From positions 2,480,001 through 2,544,000 of the forward strand of contig NZ_CP028158.1 in the NCBI RefSeq assembly GCF_003030345.1: a stretch of DNA of 64,000 nt, given 5' to 3'. The DNA comes from Plantactinospora sp. BC1. Lineage in GTDB: Bacteria; Actinomycetota; Actinomycetes; Mycobacteriales; Micromonosporaceae. The notes beneath the pieces are model-generated. The model was given only the letters and a program-made list of their open reading frames with translations, had not been told where the DNA came from and searched no databases. The position numbers and the translations under genes are program-made. Positions 1 through 10,548 of this stretch are shown here, piece by piece (the first letter of the stretch is position 1; each line of letters begins with the position of its first letter).

Positions 1-1
1 G

Positions 2-823
<822 letters not shown>

Positions 824-905
824 CCGGGCCTGGTCGCTCAGCGGCTGCTGCCGGGTGGGCATCCGGGTCGTCCCGGCGGGCGCCTGGTCGGGTAACCGCC
901 TGCAT

Positions 906-962
906 TCACCTGGACGCCAGAGGCGTAACCGGAGCCCGATAACGCCTCTGGTGTCCAGGTGA
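906..962. terminator. Long hairpin after the fumarase gene
   Basis: Arms 906-926 and 942-962 are 21 bp and complementary except for one G.T pair, with a 15-nt loop. There is no clear T-tract on either side, so it may be a GC-type intrinsic terminator, which is common in actinomycetes, or a small structured element. It lies between convergent genes (fumarase on +, small conserved gene on -). Confidence 0.6.
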
Positions 963-1128
963 TCGCCAGGACGATCGTGGACCCGACCGGGTGCCGACGC
1001 GGGCACGGGGGCGGGCCAGGTGGTGGCCTTCACCGGCCGGGGCACTTTCGGCACACCGGAGTCCTGACGCCAGCCGTCCGGGTCGCCCGTAGCGCCATGA
1101 GCCACCTCGCCGAGGTGACCAGGTCGAT

Positions 1129-1162
1129 GTTGCCCGTCGGGCGGCGCTGGCCGACGGGCAAC
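1129..1162 (-). terminator. Hairpin just past the stop of the small minus-strand gene
   Basis: Perfect 12-bp arms GTTGCCCGTCGG (1129-1140) and its complement (1151-1162) enclose a 10-nt loop. The hairpin starts 9 bp beyond the stop of the gene at 1171-1425. No T-run follows. It is most simply the terminator of that gene. Confidence 0.55.
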
Positions 1163-1170
1163 TACTCGAC

Positions 1171-1425
1171 TCAGCCGGTGCGTGACAGTGCACTGGTGCG
1201 GACCAGCACCTGCCGTTCGGGACCGGCGCTGCCGTCCCCGCGCAGCTCCACGCCGCGCAGGGACAGCCACTCGAGCCGTGGATACCGGCCGAGATCCGCG
1301 CCGACCCGGGTGACCCGGAGGACGAGCGGGCCGGTTCCGTAGCAGTAGTCGGATTCGGCGAATTGCAACACGTCCCCGGCGGCCGGCACCGGCCGGGACC
1401 GCTCGGCTCTTGCAGAGGCGTCCAT
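1171..1425 (-). CDS. Small conserved hypothetical protein, 84 aa
   Basis: The function is not known to me. I place the start at the ATG at 1425 (MDASARAE), because the codons further upstream read as low-complexity Arg/Pro sequence, and GAGGAG lies a little upstream. The body AAGDVLQFAESDYCYGTGPL followed by LRVTRV and LEWLSLRGVELRG is a compact beta-rich pattern that I recognise from small conserved proteins of Micromonospora relatives, without an assigned role. The protein has no signal peptide or membrane segment. It is a single-gene unit, divergent from the AfsR-like regulator and followed by a hairpin. Confidence 0.65.
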   Translation of the reverse strand: MDASARAERSRPVPAAGDVLQFAESDYCYGTGPLVLRVTRVGADLGRYPRLEWLSLRGVELRGDGSAGPERQVLVRTSALSRTG

Positions 1426-1671
1426 TTCCTGGCGTCTCCTCAGGTGTGGATGGCGGCGAAACCGCTGCTCCGACACGGTGCGTCCGTCGCCCCCACGGGC
1501 CGGCGGGCGCACCGCCCCCGTCGATGTGTCTCACCTGTGTCGTGCGTCCCAGCGCACAGTGTGGGCGGTGGCACTCTCGTTCCACTGCCAGGCCGCTATC
1601 AAGTCGATTCTGCTCCGCGTGATTGTCGGGTTACTCTGCTGCCGGACGCGACCTCGGTCAGGAGCTGGCGC

Positions 1672-4668
1672 ATGCGGTTCGGGATCCTTGGGCCGCTTCA
1701 GGTGAGCGGCGGTGAGTCGACGGTGACCGCCGGCCGGGACAGGGTTGTCCTGGCGGTACTACTTCTGCATGCCCCGCAGGTGGTACCGGTCGACGAACTG
1801 GTCGACGCGGTCTGGGACGCGGACCCGCCGGTCACCGCGCGCGGACAGTTGCAGACCTGCGTCTCCCGGCTGCGCCGGCTCTTCGTGGCGGCCGGAGTGC
1901 CCGGTGAGACGATCGTCACCGGACCGGCCGGCTACCGCATCGTGCTCGGGCCGGACGACCTGGACGCGCACCTCTTCGAGCGGCTGGTCGCCGCGGCCCG
2001 CAGCGCCGCCGCCGAGCAGCACTGGCCGGAGGCCCGGGAGGGCTACCGGTCCGCGCTCGCGCTCTGGCGCGGTCCGGCGCTCGCCGGGATCACCGGTACG
2101 GCGGTCCGCCGGGGCGCCGCGTCCCTCGACGAGCAGCGCATGCTGGCGATGGAGGACAGCTTCGAGATCGAGCTGCGGCTCGGCGGCCGCAGCGGTGACC
2201 TGGTCGCCGAACTGACCGACCTGGTGGAACGCCACCCGCTGCGGGAACGGCTCCGGGGCCAGCTGATGCTGGCGCTCGCCGACAGCGGCCGGCGGGCCGA
2301 GGCGCTCGCGGTGTTCCGGGCCGGCCGGGAGATCCTCGCCGGCGAGCTGGGCATCGAGCCCGGGGCGGCGCTGCGGGAAATCCACCGACGGGTACTCGCC
2401 GGCGAGATCGGGCCGGCGGAGGACGAGCCCCCGCCCCGGTCACCGGTACGCGCCCTGCCCCGGGCCATCGAGGACTTCACCGGCCGGCACGAGACCATCA
2501 CCCGGCTGCGCAAGGAGATCGAGGAGGCGGGTCCGAACTTCTCCGCCGTCTACGTCATCGACGGCATGCCGGGCAGCGGCAAGACGGCGCTGGCCGTACA
2601 CCTGGCGACGGCGCTCGGCGCCGCGTACCCGGACGCGCACCTCTTCGTCGACCTGCACGGGCACAGCCTGCACAGCCCGCTGCCGACCAGCACCGCCGTC
2701 GGCACGCTGCTGCGGCAACTCGGCATACCCGGGGAGCGGATCCCGGCCGACCTCGACGACCGGCTGGCGCTGTGGCGTACCGAGCTGGCCACCCGGCGCG
2801 CCCTGCTGGTGCTGGACAACGCGGCCAGTACCGCCCAGGTCGGGCCGCTGCTGCCGGCCGCACCCGGCTGCCTGACCGTGGTGACGAGCCGACGCCGGCT
2901 GGTCGGGCTGGACGGGGTACGCGCGCAGTCGCTGACGGTGCTGGAGCCGGTCGAGGCGGTCGACCTGCTGGCCCGGATCGTCGGCCCGGAACGGGTCCGG
3001 GCCGAGCCGGCGGCGGCCGAGGAGGTGGTCCGGCGCTGCGGGTACCTGCCCCTGGCGATCCGGCTCGCCGGTGCCCGGCTGGCCCACCGGGCACGCTGGC
3101 GGGTGGCCGACCTCGCCCAGCGGCTCGGCGACCCGGACCGCCCGGTACTCGCCGAGTTCGCCGTCGAGCACCGGACCCTGGCGGACGCCTTCGCGCTGTC
3201 GTACGCCCAGTTGCCGGAGCCGGTACAGCGGACGTTCCGGCTGCTCGGGGCGCATCCCGGTGTGCAGCTCGACCAGTACGCCTGTGCCGCCCTGACCGAG
3301 CTGCCGCTCGGGGTGGTCCGGGAACACCTCGACGAACTGGTCGACGCGCACCTGGTGGACGAGGTGGACGCCGGGCGGTTCCGCCTGCACGACCTGGTCC
3401 GGGAGTACGCGGCCGAACTGGTCACCGTGGTCGGCGGCGAGTCGGAGCGGCGGCAGGCGTTGCAGGCGCTGCTCGACTACTACCTGCACACCGCCGCCTC
3501 GGTGAGCCAGGTGCTCGAACCGACCGGAAACCTGCGGATGGCCGTACCCGGGCAACCCGCCCGCCCCGACCTGGTCGCCGCCGCGGCCCGGGACGGGCGG
3601 AACTGGCTGGAGGCGGAGCGGCGCAACCTGGTGGCGCTGGTCCAGCTGGCGGTGCAGGAGGGGCTGCACCGGTACGCCTGGCAGCTCGCCCGGGCCAACT
3701 GGCGGCAGCTCTATCTCGGCGGCCACCTGGACGAGTTGATCCAGACGCACACCGACGGGCTGCGGGCGGCGGAGGCGCTCGGCGACGACGCCGGGATCGC
3801 CATCATGCACAACTACCTCACCTCGGCGTACTTCCGGCGCGGCGAGTACCAGCGCTCGGTGGAGTCGCTGCGGGTGGTGATCGCGATCTGGGAGCGGCTC
3901 GGCGACATCGCCGGGCGGTCGGTGGCGACGGTGAACCTCGGCCTGCCGTTGATGATGCTCGGCCGGACCCGGGAGGCGGTGCACCACCTCGAACTCGGGC
4001 TGGAGCTGGCCCGGCAGACACCGGGCTGGCACGCGATGCCGAACGCGCTGACCAACCTGGCCAGCGTCTACCTCACCGTCGGCCGCTACTCCGACGCGCT
4101 GCGGGTGCTGCGCAACCGGCTCTTCATGGCCCGCCAGGTCGGCAAGATCGCCATGGTGGCGGACACCCTGGGCTCGATCGGCGGGGTCTACGGGCGGCTG
4201 GGCCAGCGTGACCGGGCGCTGCGGCACATGTCCGTGGCGTTGCGCATCCAGCAGGCCCGGGGGAACCCGTTCGCCGTCGCGGACCTGCTCAACGAGATCG
4301 GCAGCATCGAGCGGCAGTGCGGCCGGCCGGAGGTGGCGGTGCAGCGACACCGGGAGGCGCTGGCCGCGATGCGGGACGCCGGGGACCGGGCCGGCGAGTG
4401 CGCCGCCCGGAACCTGCTCGGCCGCGCCCTGCTCGATCTGGGTGACACCGCCGCCGCCCTGGACCTGCACCGGCAGGCGCTGCTCGGCGCGACGAAGATC
4501 CAACTGCCGTACGAGCAGGCGCGGGCGCTGGACGGGCTCGCCTGCTGCCTGCGGGACAGCGATCCGGCGGCCGCCCGGTCGTACTGGACCCGCGCGCTCG
4601 CCCTGCTGGTCCAGATCGACTCGCCGGACCAGCACGACGTACGGCGGCGGCTGGCCGAGCTGGACTGA
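1672..4668 (+). CDS. AfsR/SARP-family transcriptional regulator with NB-ARC and TPR domains, 998 aa
   Basis: This is a cytoplasmic STAND-type transcriptional activator. The start is ATG 1672, preceded by AGGAG; it opens with MRFGILGPLQV, the usual SARP beginning. Domains: OmpR-like winged helix (about 1-85), bacterial transcriptional activation domain (about 92-235), NB-ARC ATPase with P-loop GMPGSGKT at residues 298-305 and Walker B LLVLDN near 376, then helical and TPR repeats (about 600-990). The length and order match AfsR, a global regulator of secondary metabolism in Streptomyces. No biosynthetic cluster lies beside it here, so its targets cannot be inferred from context. Confidence 0.9.
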   Translation: MRFGILGPLQVSGGESTVTAGRDRVVLAVLLLHAPQVVPVDELVDAVWDADPPVTARGQLQTCVSRLRRLFVAAGVPGETIVTGPAGYRIVLGPDDLDAHLFERLVAAARSAAAEQHWPEAREGYRSALALWRGPALAGITGTAVRRGAASLDEQRMLAMEDSFEIELRLGGRSGDLVAELTDLVERHPLRERLRGQLMLALADSGRRAEALAVFRAGREILAGELGIEPGAALREIHRRVLAGEIGPAEDEPPPRSPVRALPRAIEDFTGRHETITRLRKEIEEAGPNFSAVYVIDGMPGSGKTALAVHLATALGAAYPDAHLFVDLHGHSLHSPLPTSTAVGTLLRQLGIPGERIPADLDDRLALWRTELATRRALLVLDNAASTAQVGPLLPAAPGCLTVVTSRRRLVGLDGVRAQSLTVLEPVEAVDLLARIVGPERVRAEPAAAEEVVRRCGYLPLAIRLAGARLAHRARWRVADLAQRLGDPDRPVLAEFAVEHRTLADAFALSYAQLPEPVQRTFRLLGAHPGVQLDQYACAALTELPLGVVREHLDELVDAHLVDEVDAGRFRLHDLVREYAAELVTVVGGESERRQALQALLDYYLHTAASVSQVLEPTGNLRMAVPGQPARPDLVAAAARDGRNWLEAERRNLVALVQLAVQEGLHRYAWQLARANWRQLYLGGHLDELIQTHTDGLRAAEALGDDAGIAIMHNYLTSAYFRRGEYQRSVESLRVVIAIWERLGDIAGRSVATVNLGLPLMMLGRTREAVHHLELGLELARQTPGWHAMPNALTNLASVYLTVGRYSDALRVLRNRLFMARQVGKIAMVADTLGSIGGVYGRLGQRDRALRHMSVALRIQQARGNPFAVADLLNEIGSIERQCGRPEVAVQRHREALAAMRDAGDRAGECAARNLLGRALLDLGDTAAALDLHRQALLGATKIQLPYEQARALDGLACCLRDSDPAAARSYWTRALALLVQIDSPDQHDVRRRLAELD

Positions 4669-4755
4669 GCGGTCCGGGCGGCCGACCCCCGCCCGGTTCC
4701 CGGGGCCCGGATCCGTGACGGCGATCATCTGCGAGCCGGCCCGGGTCGAGGCAGG

Positions 4756-6165
4756 ATGGAACGCGTGACCACACCAGAGGCGGCCGGCTACCGGATCGAA
4801 CGCGACACGATGGGCGAGGTGGAGGTGCCCGTCGACGCGCTGTGGCGGGCCCAGACGCAGCGCGCGGTGCAGAACTTCCCGATTTCCGGACGGGGGCTCG
4901 AATCGGCGCACATCCGGGCGTTGGCCCAGATCAAGGGTGCCGCCGCGATGGTCAACGCCGAGCTGGGGGTGATCGACGAGGCCGTCGCCGGAGCGATCGT
5001 CACCGCGGCCGCGCACGTCGCCGACGGCGGCTACGACGACGAGTTCCCGATCGACGTCTTCCAGACCGGATCCGGCACCTCGTCGAACATGAACGCGAAC
5101 GAGGTGATCGCCACGCTGGCCGCCCGCGAGCTGGGCCGCGAGGTGCACCCGAACGACGACGTGAACGCCGCCCAGTCCAGCAACGACGTCTTCCCGTCCT
5201 CCATCCACCTGGCCGCCACCCACGCCGTGGTGCACGACCTGCTGCCGGCGCTGCGGCACCTCCAGTTCGCGCTGGAGTCCAAGGTGGACGAGTTCGCCGA
5301 GGTGGTGAAGGCAGGGCGGACCCACCTGATGGACGCCACCCCGGTGACGCTGGGCCAGGAGTTCTCCGGCTACGCCACACAGCTCCAGTACGGCATCGAG
5401 CGGCTGGAGAGCTGTCTGCCCCGGCTCGCCGAACTGCCGCTCGGCGGTACCGCCGTCGGCACCGGGATCAACACCCCGGTCGGCTTCGCCCCGAAGGTGA
5501 TCGAGAAACTGCGCGAGATGACCGGGCTGCCGCTGACCGAGGCGCGCAACCACTTCGAGGCGCAGGGCGCCCGGGACGGGCTGGTGGAGGCATCCGGTCA
5601 GCTCCGTACGGTCGCGGTCGGCCTCTACAAGATCGCGAACGACATCCGCTGGATGGGCTCCGGCCCCCGGGCCGGGCTGCGCGAGTTGCAGATCCCCGAC
5701 CTGCAACCCGGTTCGTCGATCATGCCCGGCAAGGTCAACCCGGTGGTCTGCGAGGCGGTCCGGCAGGTCTGCGCCCAGGTGATCGGCAACGACGCCACCG
5801 TCGCCTTCGCCGGTTCGCAGGGCGACTTCGAGCTGAACGTGATGCTGCCGGTGCTGGCCCGCAACGTACTGGAGTCGATCCGGCTGCTCGCCAACGTCAG
5901 CCGGCTGCTCGCCGACCGCTGCGTGGTCGGCCTGGTCGCGAACGTCGACGTGGCGCTGGCGTACGCCGAGGGCTCGCCGTCGATCGTCACCCCGCTCAAC
6001 CGCTACCTCGGCTACGACGAGGCGGCCTCGATCGCCAAGGAGGCGCTGGCCAAGGAGCTGTCGATCCGCGAGGTGGTGCTCGCCCGAGGGCACGTCGAGG
6101 CGGGCCGGCTCACCGCCGAGCAGCTCGACGAGGCGCTCGACGTACTCCGGATGACCCACCCCTGA
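4756..6165 (+). CDS. fumC: Class II fumarate hydratase
   Basis: This iron-independent, homotetrameric fumarase hydrates fumarate to malate. The superfamily signature [11 protein letters not shown] is at residues 319-329, and the substrate-binding block [16 protein letters not shown] lies near residue 100. The length (about 469 aa) is normal for the family. ATG 4756 or GTG 4765 could be the start; the latter has a better spaced AGGATGG. The gene follows the AfsR-like regulator by 87 bp on the same strand and a HAD gene follows within 35 bp. With the class I enzyme upstream this gives two non-homologous fumarases, one oxygen-labile and one stable. Confidence 0.93.
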   Translation: MERVTTPEAAGYRIERDTMGEVEVPVDALWRAQTQRAVQNFPISGRGLESAHIRALAQIKGAAAMVNAELGVIDEAVAGAIVTAAAHVADGGYDDEFPIDVFQTGSGTSSNMNANEVIATLAARELGREVHPNDDVNAAQSSNDVFPSSIHLAATHAVVHDLLPALRHLQFALESKVDEFAEVVKAGRTHLMDATPVTLGQEFSGYATQLQYGIERLESCLPRLAELPLGGTAVGTGINTPVGFAPKVIEKLREMTGLPLTEARNHFEAQGARDGLVEASGQLRTVAVGLYKIANDIRWMGSGPRAGLRELQIPDLQPGSSIMPGKVNPVVCEAVRQVCAQVIGNDATVAFAGSQGDFELNVMLPVLARNVLESIRLLANVSRLLADRCVVGLVANVDVALAYAEGSPSIVTPLNRYLGYDEAASIAKEALAKELSIREVVLARGHVEAGRLTAEQLDEALDVLRMTHP

Positions 6166-6199
6166 CGTTCCCGGCCCGGCGGCGCCTACCCTCGTACCC

Positions 6200-6877
6200 G
6201 TGGGGGTGCGCACGATCGTCTTCGACGCGGACGAAACCCTGCTGGACCTGCGGCCGGCGGTGACCGGTGCGCTGGTGGCCGTACTGGCCGAGATGCGGCG
6301 GCTCACCCCGGCGGCCCGGGCCGTCACCCTGGCCGAGATCGAGGGGGACTGGGACGCCGTCTTCGCCGCGCACGCCACCGAGCCGGTGACCCGGATCCGC
6401 CGGGCCGCGCTGGCCCGGTCACTGGCCCGGGCCGGCCTCACCGCCGAGCTGGAGCCGCTCGCCGAGCTGTATTTCGCCCGGCGGTTCGCGCTGACCCGCC
6501 CCTTCGCCGACACTCTGCCGGCGCTCGCCGCGCTGCGCCGGTCGTACACGCTCGGCTTCGCCACCAACGGCAACAGCCGGGCGGACCGGTGCGGGCTGGC
6601 CGCCGAGTTCGCCTTCGAGGTCTACGCGCACGTCGGAGGCGTACCCAAGAAGCCCTCACCGGCGTTCTACGCCGCGGTACTGGCGGCGGCCGGGGTGCCG
6701 CCCTCCTCGGTGGTGCACGTCGGCGACTCGCCGGGCAAGGACGTCGAGGCGGCCCAGGCGGCCGGGCTGCGCGCGGTCTGGCTCAACCGCACCGCCCGCC
6801 AGCGCCCGCCCGGCCTGCACCCCGACGCCGAGATCCGCTCCCTCGCCGAGCTGCCTGCGGTGATCGAGCGCTGGTAG
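6200..6877 (+). CDS. HAD-superfamily hydrolase (HAD-IA type), 225 aa
   Basis: Likely a soluble phosphatase of unknown substrate. Motif I is FDADETLL (nucleophile D9, acid/base D11), motif II is around FATNGN, motif III lysine is in GVPKKPSP, and motif IV is VGDSPGKDVEAA. The helical cap between motifs I and II fits the subclass that includes YjjG-like nucleotidases and haloacid dehalogenases. The start is GTG 6200, with GTG 6206 as an alternative. It sits 34 bp after fumC and may be cotranscribed. Confidence 0.85.
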   Translation: MGVRTIVFDADETLLDLRPAVTGALVAVLAEMRRLTPAARAVTLAEIEGDWDAVFAAHATEPVTRIRRAALARSLARAGLTAELEPLAELYFARRFALTRPFADTLPALAALRRSYTLGFATNGNSRADRCGLAAEFAFEVYAHVGGVPKKPSPAFYAAVLAAAGVPPSSVVHVGDSPGKDVEAAQAAGLRAVWLNRTARQRPPGLHPDAEIRSLAELPAVIERW

Positions 6878-6895
6878 CGGCACCGTCGGCGGAAC

Positions 6896-6946
6896 GAGTG
6901 GCCTCCCGAGCCGCCGGGACCACTCTCTTCCGGAAACTGCGTGATC
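6896..6946. repeat. Interspersed intergenic repeat, copy 1
   Basis: This 51-bp stretch between convergent HAD and IclR genes aligns without gaps to 10408-10458. Shared blocks are GAGTGGC, GGGACC, CCGGAAA and GCGTGATC. It contains a partly self-complementary segment (GAGTGG with CCACTC), so it may also act as a terminator. Confidence 0.55.
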
Positions 6947-6950
6947 TTCC

Positions 6951-7637
6951 TCAGGCGAGCGCGGCGGCGATCTCGGTGGCGGCGGTGCGGACGTGCGGGC
7001 CGGTCTTGGTCATGTCCAGCGGGGCCAGGGCGACCACGCCGACGCTGGCCTCCAGGCCGGGGACCCCGAGTACGGGTGCGGCCACGCCGTACGCGCCGGG
7101 CTGGAGTTCGCCGCTGGTCGCGACCGGTTCGGCCCGGCCCTGCCGCCCGGCCAGGATCGCCCGGCCGGCCGCGCCCCGGCCCAGCGGGTGCCGCGCCCCG
7201 GTCCGGTACGCGACGTGGAACGACGTCCAGCTCGGCTCGACCACCGCCAGCGCCACCCCCTCGGCACCGTCGACCACGGTCAGGTGCGCGGTCGCCCCGG
7301 TCTGCTCGGCCAGCCGGCGCAGCGCCGGCAGCGCCCCGTCGGCGAGCAGCGGCTGGGCCCGCCGGGCCAGGTGCAGCAGCCCCGCGCCGAGCCGCAGCCG
7401 GCCACCCGCGTCGCGGCGGACCAACCCGTGCTCGCTGAGCGCGCCGAGGAGTCGGTAGACCACCGCCCGGCCGACGCCGAGCCGGGCGGCCGCCTCGGTC
7501 ACGGTCAGTCCACCGGAGGCGTCGGCGACCAGGTGCAGCAGCCGCAGTCCCCGGTCCAGGGTCTGCGCGGTCTCGCCGGCCCGGCCCGGGGGCTCCTTCG
7601 CTGGGCCGGCCGCTCCGCCGCCCGCCACCCTCGCCAC
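6951..7637 (-). CDS. IclR-family transcriptional regulator
   Basis: A DNA-binding regulator with an N-terminal winged helix (AQTLDRGLRLLHLVAD, then LTVTEAAARLGVGRAVVYRLL, LSEHGLVRRD) and a C-terminal ligand-binding domain (TGATAHLTVVDG, HPLGRGAAGRAILAG, VAAPVLGVPG). These are in the usual IclR order. The start is uncertain: GTG 7637 gives 228 aa, and the frame stays open upstream to a GTG at 7718; neither has a good ribosome site. It is divergent from cysS, with about 165 bp between. The regulated gene is not evident. Confidence 0.85.
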   Translation of the reverse strand: MARVAGGGAAGPAKEPPGRAGETAQTLDRGLRLLHLVADASGGLTVTEAAARLGVGRAVVYRLLGALSEHGLVRRDAGGRLRLGAGLLHLARRAQPLLADGALPALRRLAEQTGATAHLTVVDGAEGVALAVVEPSWTSFHVAYRTGARHPLGRGAAGRAILAGRQGRAEPVATSGELQPGAYGVAAPVLGVPGLEASVGVVALAPLDMTKTGPHVRTAATEIAAALA

Positions 7638-7801
7638 ACCAGGCAGCGTACGGCCGGCACCGGCCGGTACGGCACCGGGCACAACCCGCACCGGCGGCGG
7701 GCACGTTGGCGGCGGCACGTGTGGCGGCGGGTTGGGCGGTGCCGCTCTCGGCGGTGGTCGCGGGGTGAGCCGCGGCAGGCATCGGTCGGTACCCTTGTAC
7801 G

Positions 7802-9223
7802 GTGACGCTACGCCTCTATGACACCGCCACCCGATCGGTGCGGGACTTCGTCCCCAAGCACGCCGGCAAGGTGGGGGTCTACCTGTGTGGCCTCACCGTC
7901 CAGTCTCCGCCGCACATCGGCCACCTCCGGGGCGGCGTCAACTACGACGTGCTGCGGCGCTGGCTGCTGCGCAGCGGCTTCCAGGTGGACTTCATCCGCA
8001 ACGTCACCGACGTCGACGACAAGATCCTGACCAAGGCGGTCGAGCAGGGCCGCCCGTTCTGGTCGATCGCGTACGCCAACGAGGTGCTGCTCGGCGCCGC
8101 CTACCGCAGCCTCAACGTGCTCCCGCCGACGTACGAGCCGAGGGCGACCGGGCACATCCCGGAGATGCACGAGCTGATCAAGAAGTTGCTCGCCGACGGG
8201 CACGCCTACGTCGCCGACGACGGTTCCGGAGACGTCTACTTCGACGTCCGGTCGTACCCGGAATACGGCGACCTGTCCGGTCAGCGCCCCGACGCCACCC
8301 AGACGCAGATCGCCGAGGAGGTCGTCGAACGGGGCAAGCGGGACGCCAACGACTTCGCGCTCTGGAAGGGTGCCAAGCCGGAGGAGCCGGCGGACGCGGC
8401 CTGGCCGTCGCCGTGGGGGCCCGGCCGGCCCGGCTGGCACATCGAGTGCTCGGCGATGTGCTGGCGCTATCTCGGCGCCGAGTTCGACATCCACGGCGGC
8501 GGGCTCGACCTGACCTTCCCGCACCACGAGAACGAGCAGGCCCAGTCCCGCGCCGCCGGCCTGCCCTTCGTCCGGTACTGGGTGCACCACGGCCTGCTCA
8601 ACCTCGGCGAGGCCAAGATGAGCAAGTCGCTGGGGAACGTGGTCGACCTCGACCACGTCGCCTCGATCGGGATCCGCCCGGTGGAGCTGCGCTACTACCT
8701 GGTCGCCCCGCACTACCGGTCCCGGATCGACTACTCGGACGAGTCGCTGCGCGAGTCCGCCGTGGCGTACCGCCGGGTGGAAGGCTTCGTGCGGCGGGCC
8801 GTGGAACGGGTCGGCGCGGGGGCGCTCGGTGAGCTGCCGGCCGGATTCGGCGCCGCCCTGGACGACGACCTCAACACCTCGGCCGCGGTCGCGGTGCTGC
8901 ACGACACGGTCCGGGACGGCCAGATCGCGCTGGCCGGCGGGGACGACGCCGGGACCAGGGCCGCGCTCGCCGTGGTCCGTGCCATGCTCGACGTGCTCGG
9001 TCTCGACCCCCTCGACGCGGCCTGGCGCAGCGAGGGGCAGGATGGGCAACTGCGGTCCGTGGTCGACGCGCTGGTGGCGCTGGCCCTGGAGCAGCGGGCA
9101 CAGGCCCGCAGCCGCCGGGACTGGGCCGCCGCCGATTCGGTACGGGACCAGCTCAAGCACGCGGGCGTGGTGGTCGAAGACACCCCGCACGGACCGCGTT
9201 GGACGATCGGAGAACAGGACTGA
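7802..9223 (+). CDS. cysS: Cysteinyl-tRNA synthetase
   Basis: Class I aminoacyl-tRNA synthetase charging tRNA-Cys. HIGH motif at residues 38-41 ([11 protein letters not shown]), zinc-ligand Cys near residue 29 (YLCGLT), the [11 protein letters not shown] block, and KMSKS at 272-276. Length of 473 aa is normal. It starts at GTG 7802. Its stop overlaps the start of rlmB (TGATG), so the two are translationally coupled, a common actinobacterial arrangement. Confidence 0.97.
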   Translation: MTLRLYDTATRSVRDFVPKHAGKVGVYLCGLTVQSPPHIGHLRGGVNYDVLRRWLLRSGFQVDFIRNVTDVDDKILTKAVEQGRPFWSIAYANEVLLGAAYRSLNVLPPTYEPRATGHIPEMHELIKKLLADGHAYVADDGSGDVYFDVRSYPEYGDLSGQRPDATQTQIAEEVVERGKRDANDFALWKGAKPEEPADAAWPSPWGPGRPGWHIECSAMCWRYLGAEFDIHGGGLDLTFPHHENEQAQSRAAGLPFVRYWVHHGLLNLGEAKMSKSLGNVVDLDHVASIGIRPVELRYYLVAPHYRSRIDYSDESLRESAVAYRRVEGFVRRAVERVGAGALGELPAGFGAALDDDLNTSAAVAVLHDTVRDGQIALAGGDDAGTRAALAVVRAMLDVLGLDPLDAAWRSEGQDGQLRSVVDALVALALEQRAQARSRRDWAAADSVRDQLKHAGVVVEDTPHGPRWTIGEQD

Positions 9224-10377
9224 TGCCCGGAAATTCGCCACGCAGAGGGCGTCGGGTCAGCGCCAAGAAGGGCGCCACCACGGGCTCCGGAGGCAAGAAC
9301 CGGGATGCGCTCAAGGGCCGGGGCAAGACGCTGCCCGCCGACGAGCGGCCCTGGCACAAGGCTTACTCCGGCACCGAGCAGTTGCCGCAGCGCACCGCCT
9401 GGAAGCAGGCGAAGGAGCGCCGGGCCGCCGCCGAGGAGGGCCGGGCGCCGAAGATCGGCGTACCGGGGAGCAAGGACACCACCTGGGGTGCCGGCGGCGC
9501 CGGTACGAAGAAGGGCGGCCGCAAGTCGGTCAGCGCCGGTCGGGGTGCGGCCACCGCCGGGCGTACCGGTGGCAAGCCGGCCCCGCGCCCGGGTCCCCGG
9601 GTCGCGCCGGGCCGCCGCTCCGCTCCCGGCCGGGAGGCGGCCGAGCTGCTGGTCGGCCGGAACCCGGTGGTGGAGGCGCTCCGGTCGCAGGTGCCGGCCA
9701 CCGCGCTCTACGTCGCGCAGGGCATCGACATCGACGACCGGGTCAACGAGGCGGTCCGGACCGCCGCCGACCGGGGCATCGCGATCCTGGAGGTCAGCCG
9801 CAACGAGCTGGACCGGATGACCGGCGGGGTGCTGCACCAGGGGATCGGCGTGCAGGTGCCGCCCTTCGCCTACCAGCCCTACGAGGACATGCTCGCGGTG
9901 GCGCTCGAGCAGCCCTCCCCGCTGCTGGTCGCGCTCGACGGCATCACCGACCCGCGCAATCTCGGCGCGGTGATCCGTTCGGCGGCCGCCTTCGGCGCGC
10001 AGGGTGTCTTCGTACCCGAGCGGCGGGCCGCCGGGATCACCGCGACCGCCTGGCGGACCAGTGCCGGCGCGGCGGCCCGGGTACCGGTCAGCCAGGTCAC
10101 CAACCTGACCCGGGCGCTCAAGCTCGCCCAGCAGGAGGGGTTCATGGTGGTCGGGCTGGACGCCGACGGCGAGACCGACCTCTACGACCTGGAGGTGGCG
10201 GTCGGCCCGCTGGTGGTGGTGGTCGGCTCCGAGGGGCGCGGCCTGTCCCGGCTGGTCGGCGCCACCTGTGACCTGCGGGTCAGCATCCCGATGGTCTCCG
10301 AGGTCGAGTCGCTCAACGCCAGCGTCGCCGCGGCGGTCGCCCTCGCCGAGGTCTCCCGGCGCCGCCTCGCCGCCTGA
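9223..10377 (+). CDS. rlmB: 23S rRNA (guanosine-2251)-2'-O-methyltransferase RlmB (TrmH/SpoU family)
   Basis: An AdoMet-dependent rRNA ribose methylase. The start is ATG 9223, overlapping the cysS stop by one base. The first about 140 residues are a Lys/Arg/Gly-rich, low-complexity extension ([32 protein letters not shown]), typical of actinobacterial RlmB. A substrate-binding domain ([13 protein letters not shown]) and the SPOUT catalytic domain follow: motif 1 [16 protein letters not shown], motif 2 [13 protein letters not shown], motif 3 [12 protein letters not shown]. The assignment to G2251 is by family, not shown directly. Confidence 0.93.
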   Translation: MPGNSPRRGRRVSAKKGATTGSGGKNRDALKGRGKTLPADERPWHKAYSGTEQLPQRTAWKQAKERRAAAEEGRAPKIGVPGSKDTTWGAGGAGTKKGGRKSVSAGRGAATAGRTGGKPAPRPGPRVAPGRRSAPGREAAELLVGRNPVVEALRSQVPATALYVAQGIDIDDRVNEAVRTAADRGIAILEVSRNELDRMTGGVLHQGIGVQVPPFAYQPYEDMLAVALEQPSPLLVALDGITDPRNLGAVIRSAAAFGAQGVFVPERRAAGITATAWRTSAGAAARVPVSQVTNLTRALKLAQQEGFMVVGLDADGETDLYDLEVAVGPLVVVVGSEGRGLSRLVGATCDLRVSIPMVSEVESLNASVAAAVALAEVSRRRLAA

Positions 10378-10407
10378 CGCTCCGCGTCCCGCCCGGCTCC
10401 CCGCGCA

Positions 10408-10458
10408 GAGTGGCTTCCGTGCGGACCGGGACCGCACGTGCCCGGAAAGAGCGTGATC
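10408..10458. repeat. Interspersed intergenic repeat, copy 2
   Basis: Ungapped match to 6896-6946 (GAGTGGC, TCC, GGGACC, CCGGAAA, GCGTGATC). It lies in the 171-bp gap between rlmB and the Hsp70-like gene. Conservation of spacing between blocks suggests a dispersed structured element. Confidence 0.55.
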
Positions 10459-10548
10459 ATCACGCGCGGGGTCGGGCGGGCCGGGGGTGGGGGCCGGGAC
10501 GTAGCATGCGGGGCCGGGTAATCCCTCGCCCTGCGGAGGAGTCGGGTA

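Noticed and set aside
2440-6573. Very long open frame on the minus strand across the AfsR-like gene and fumC
   Set aside because: It is antisense to two well-supported genes; its translation is His/Arg/Gln-rich low complexity, a usual effect of high GC in the opposite frame.
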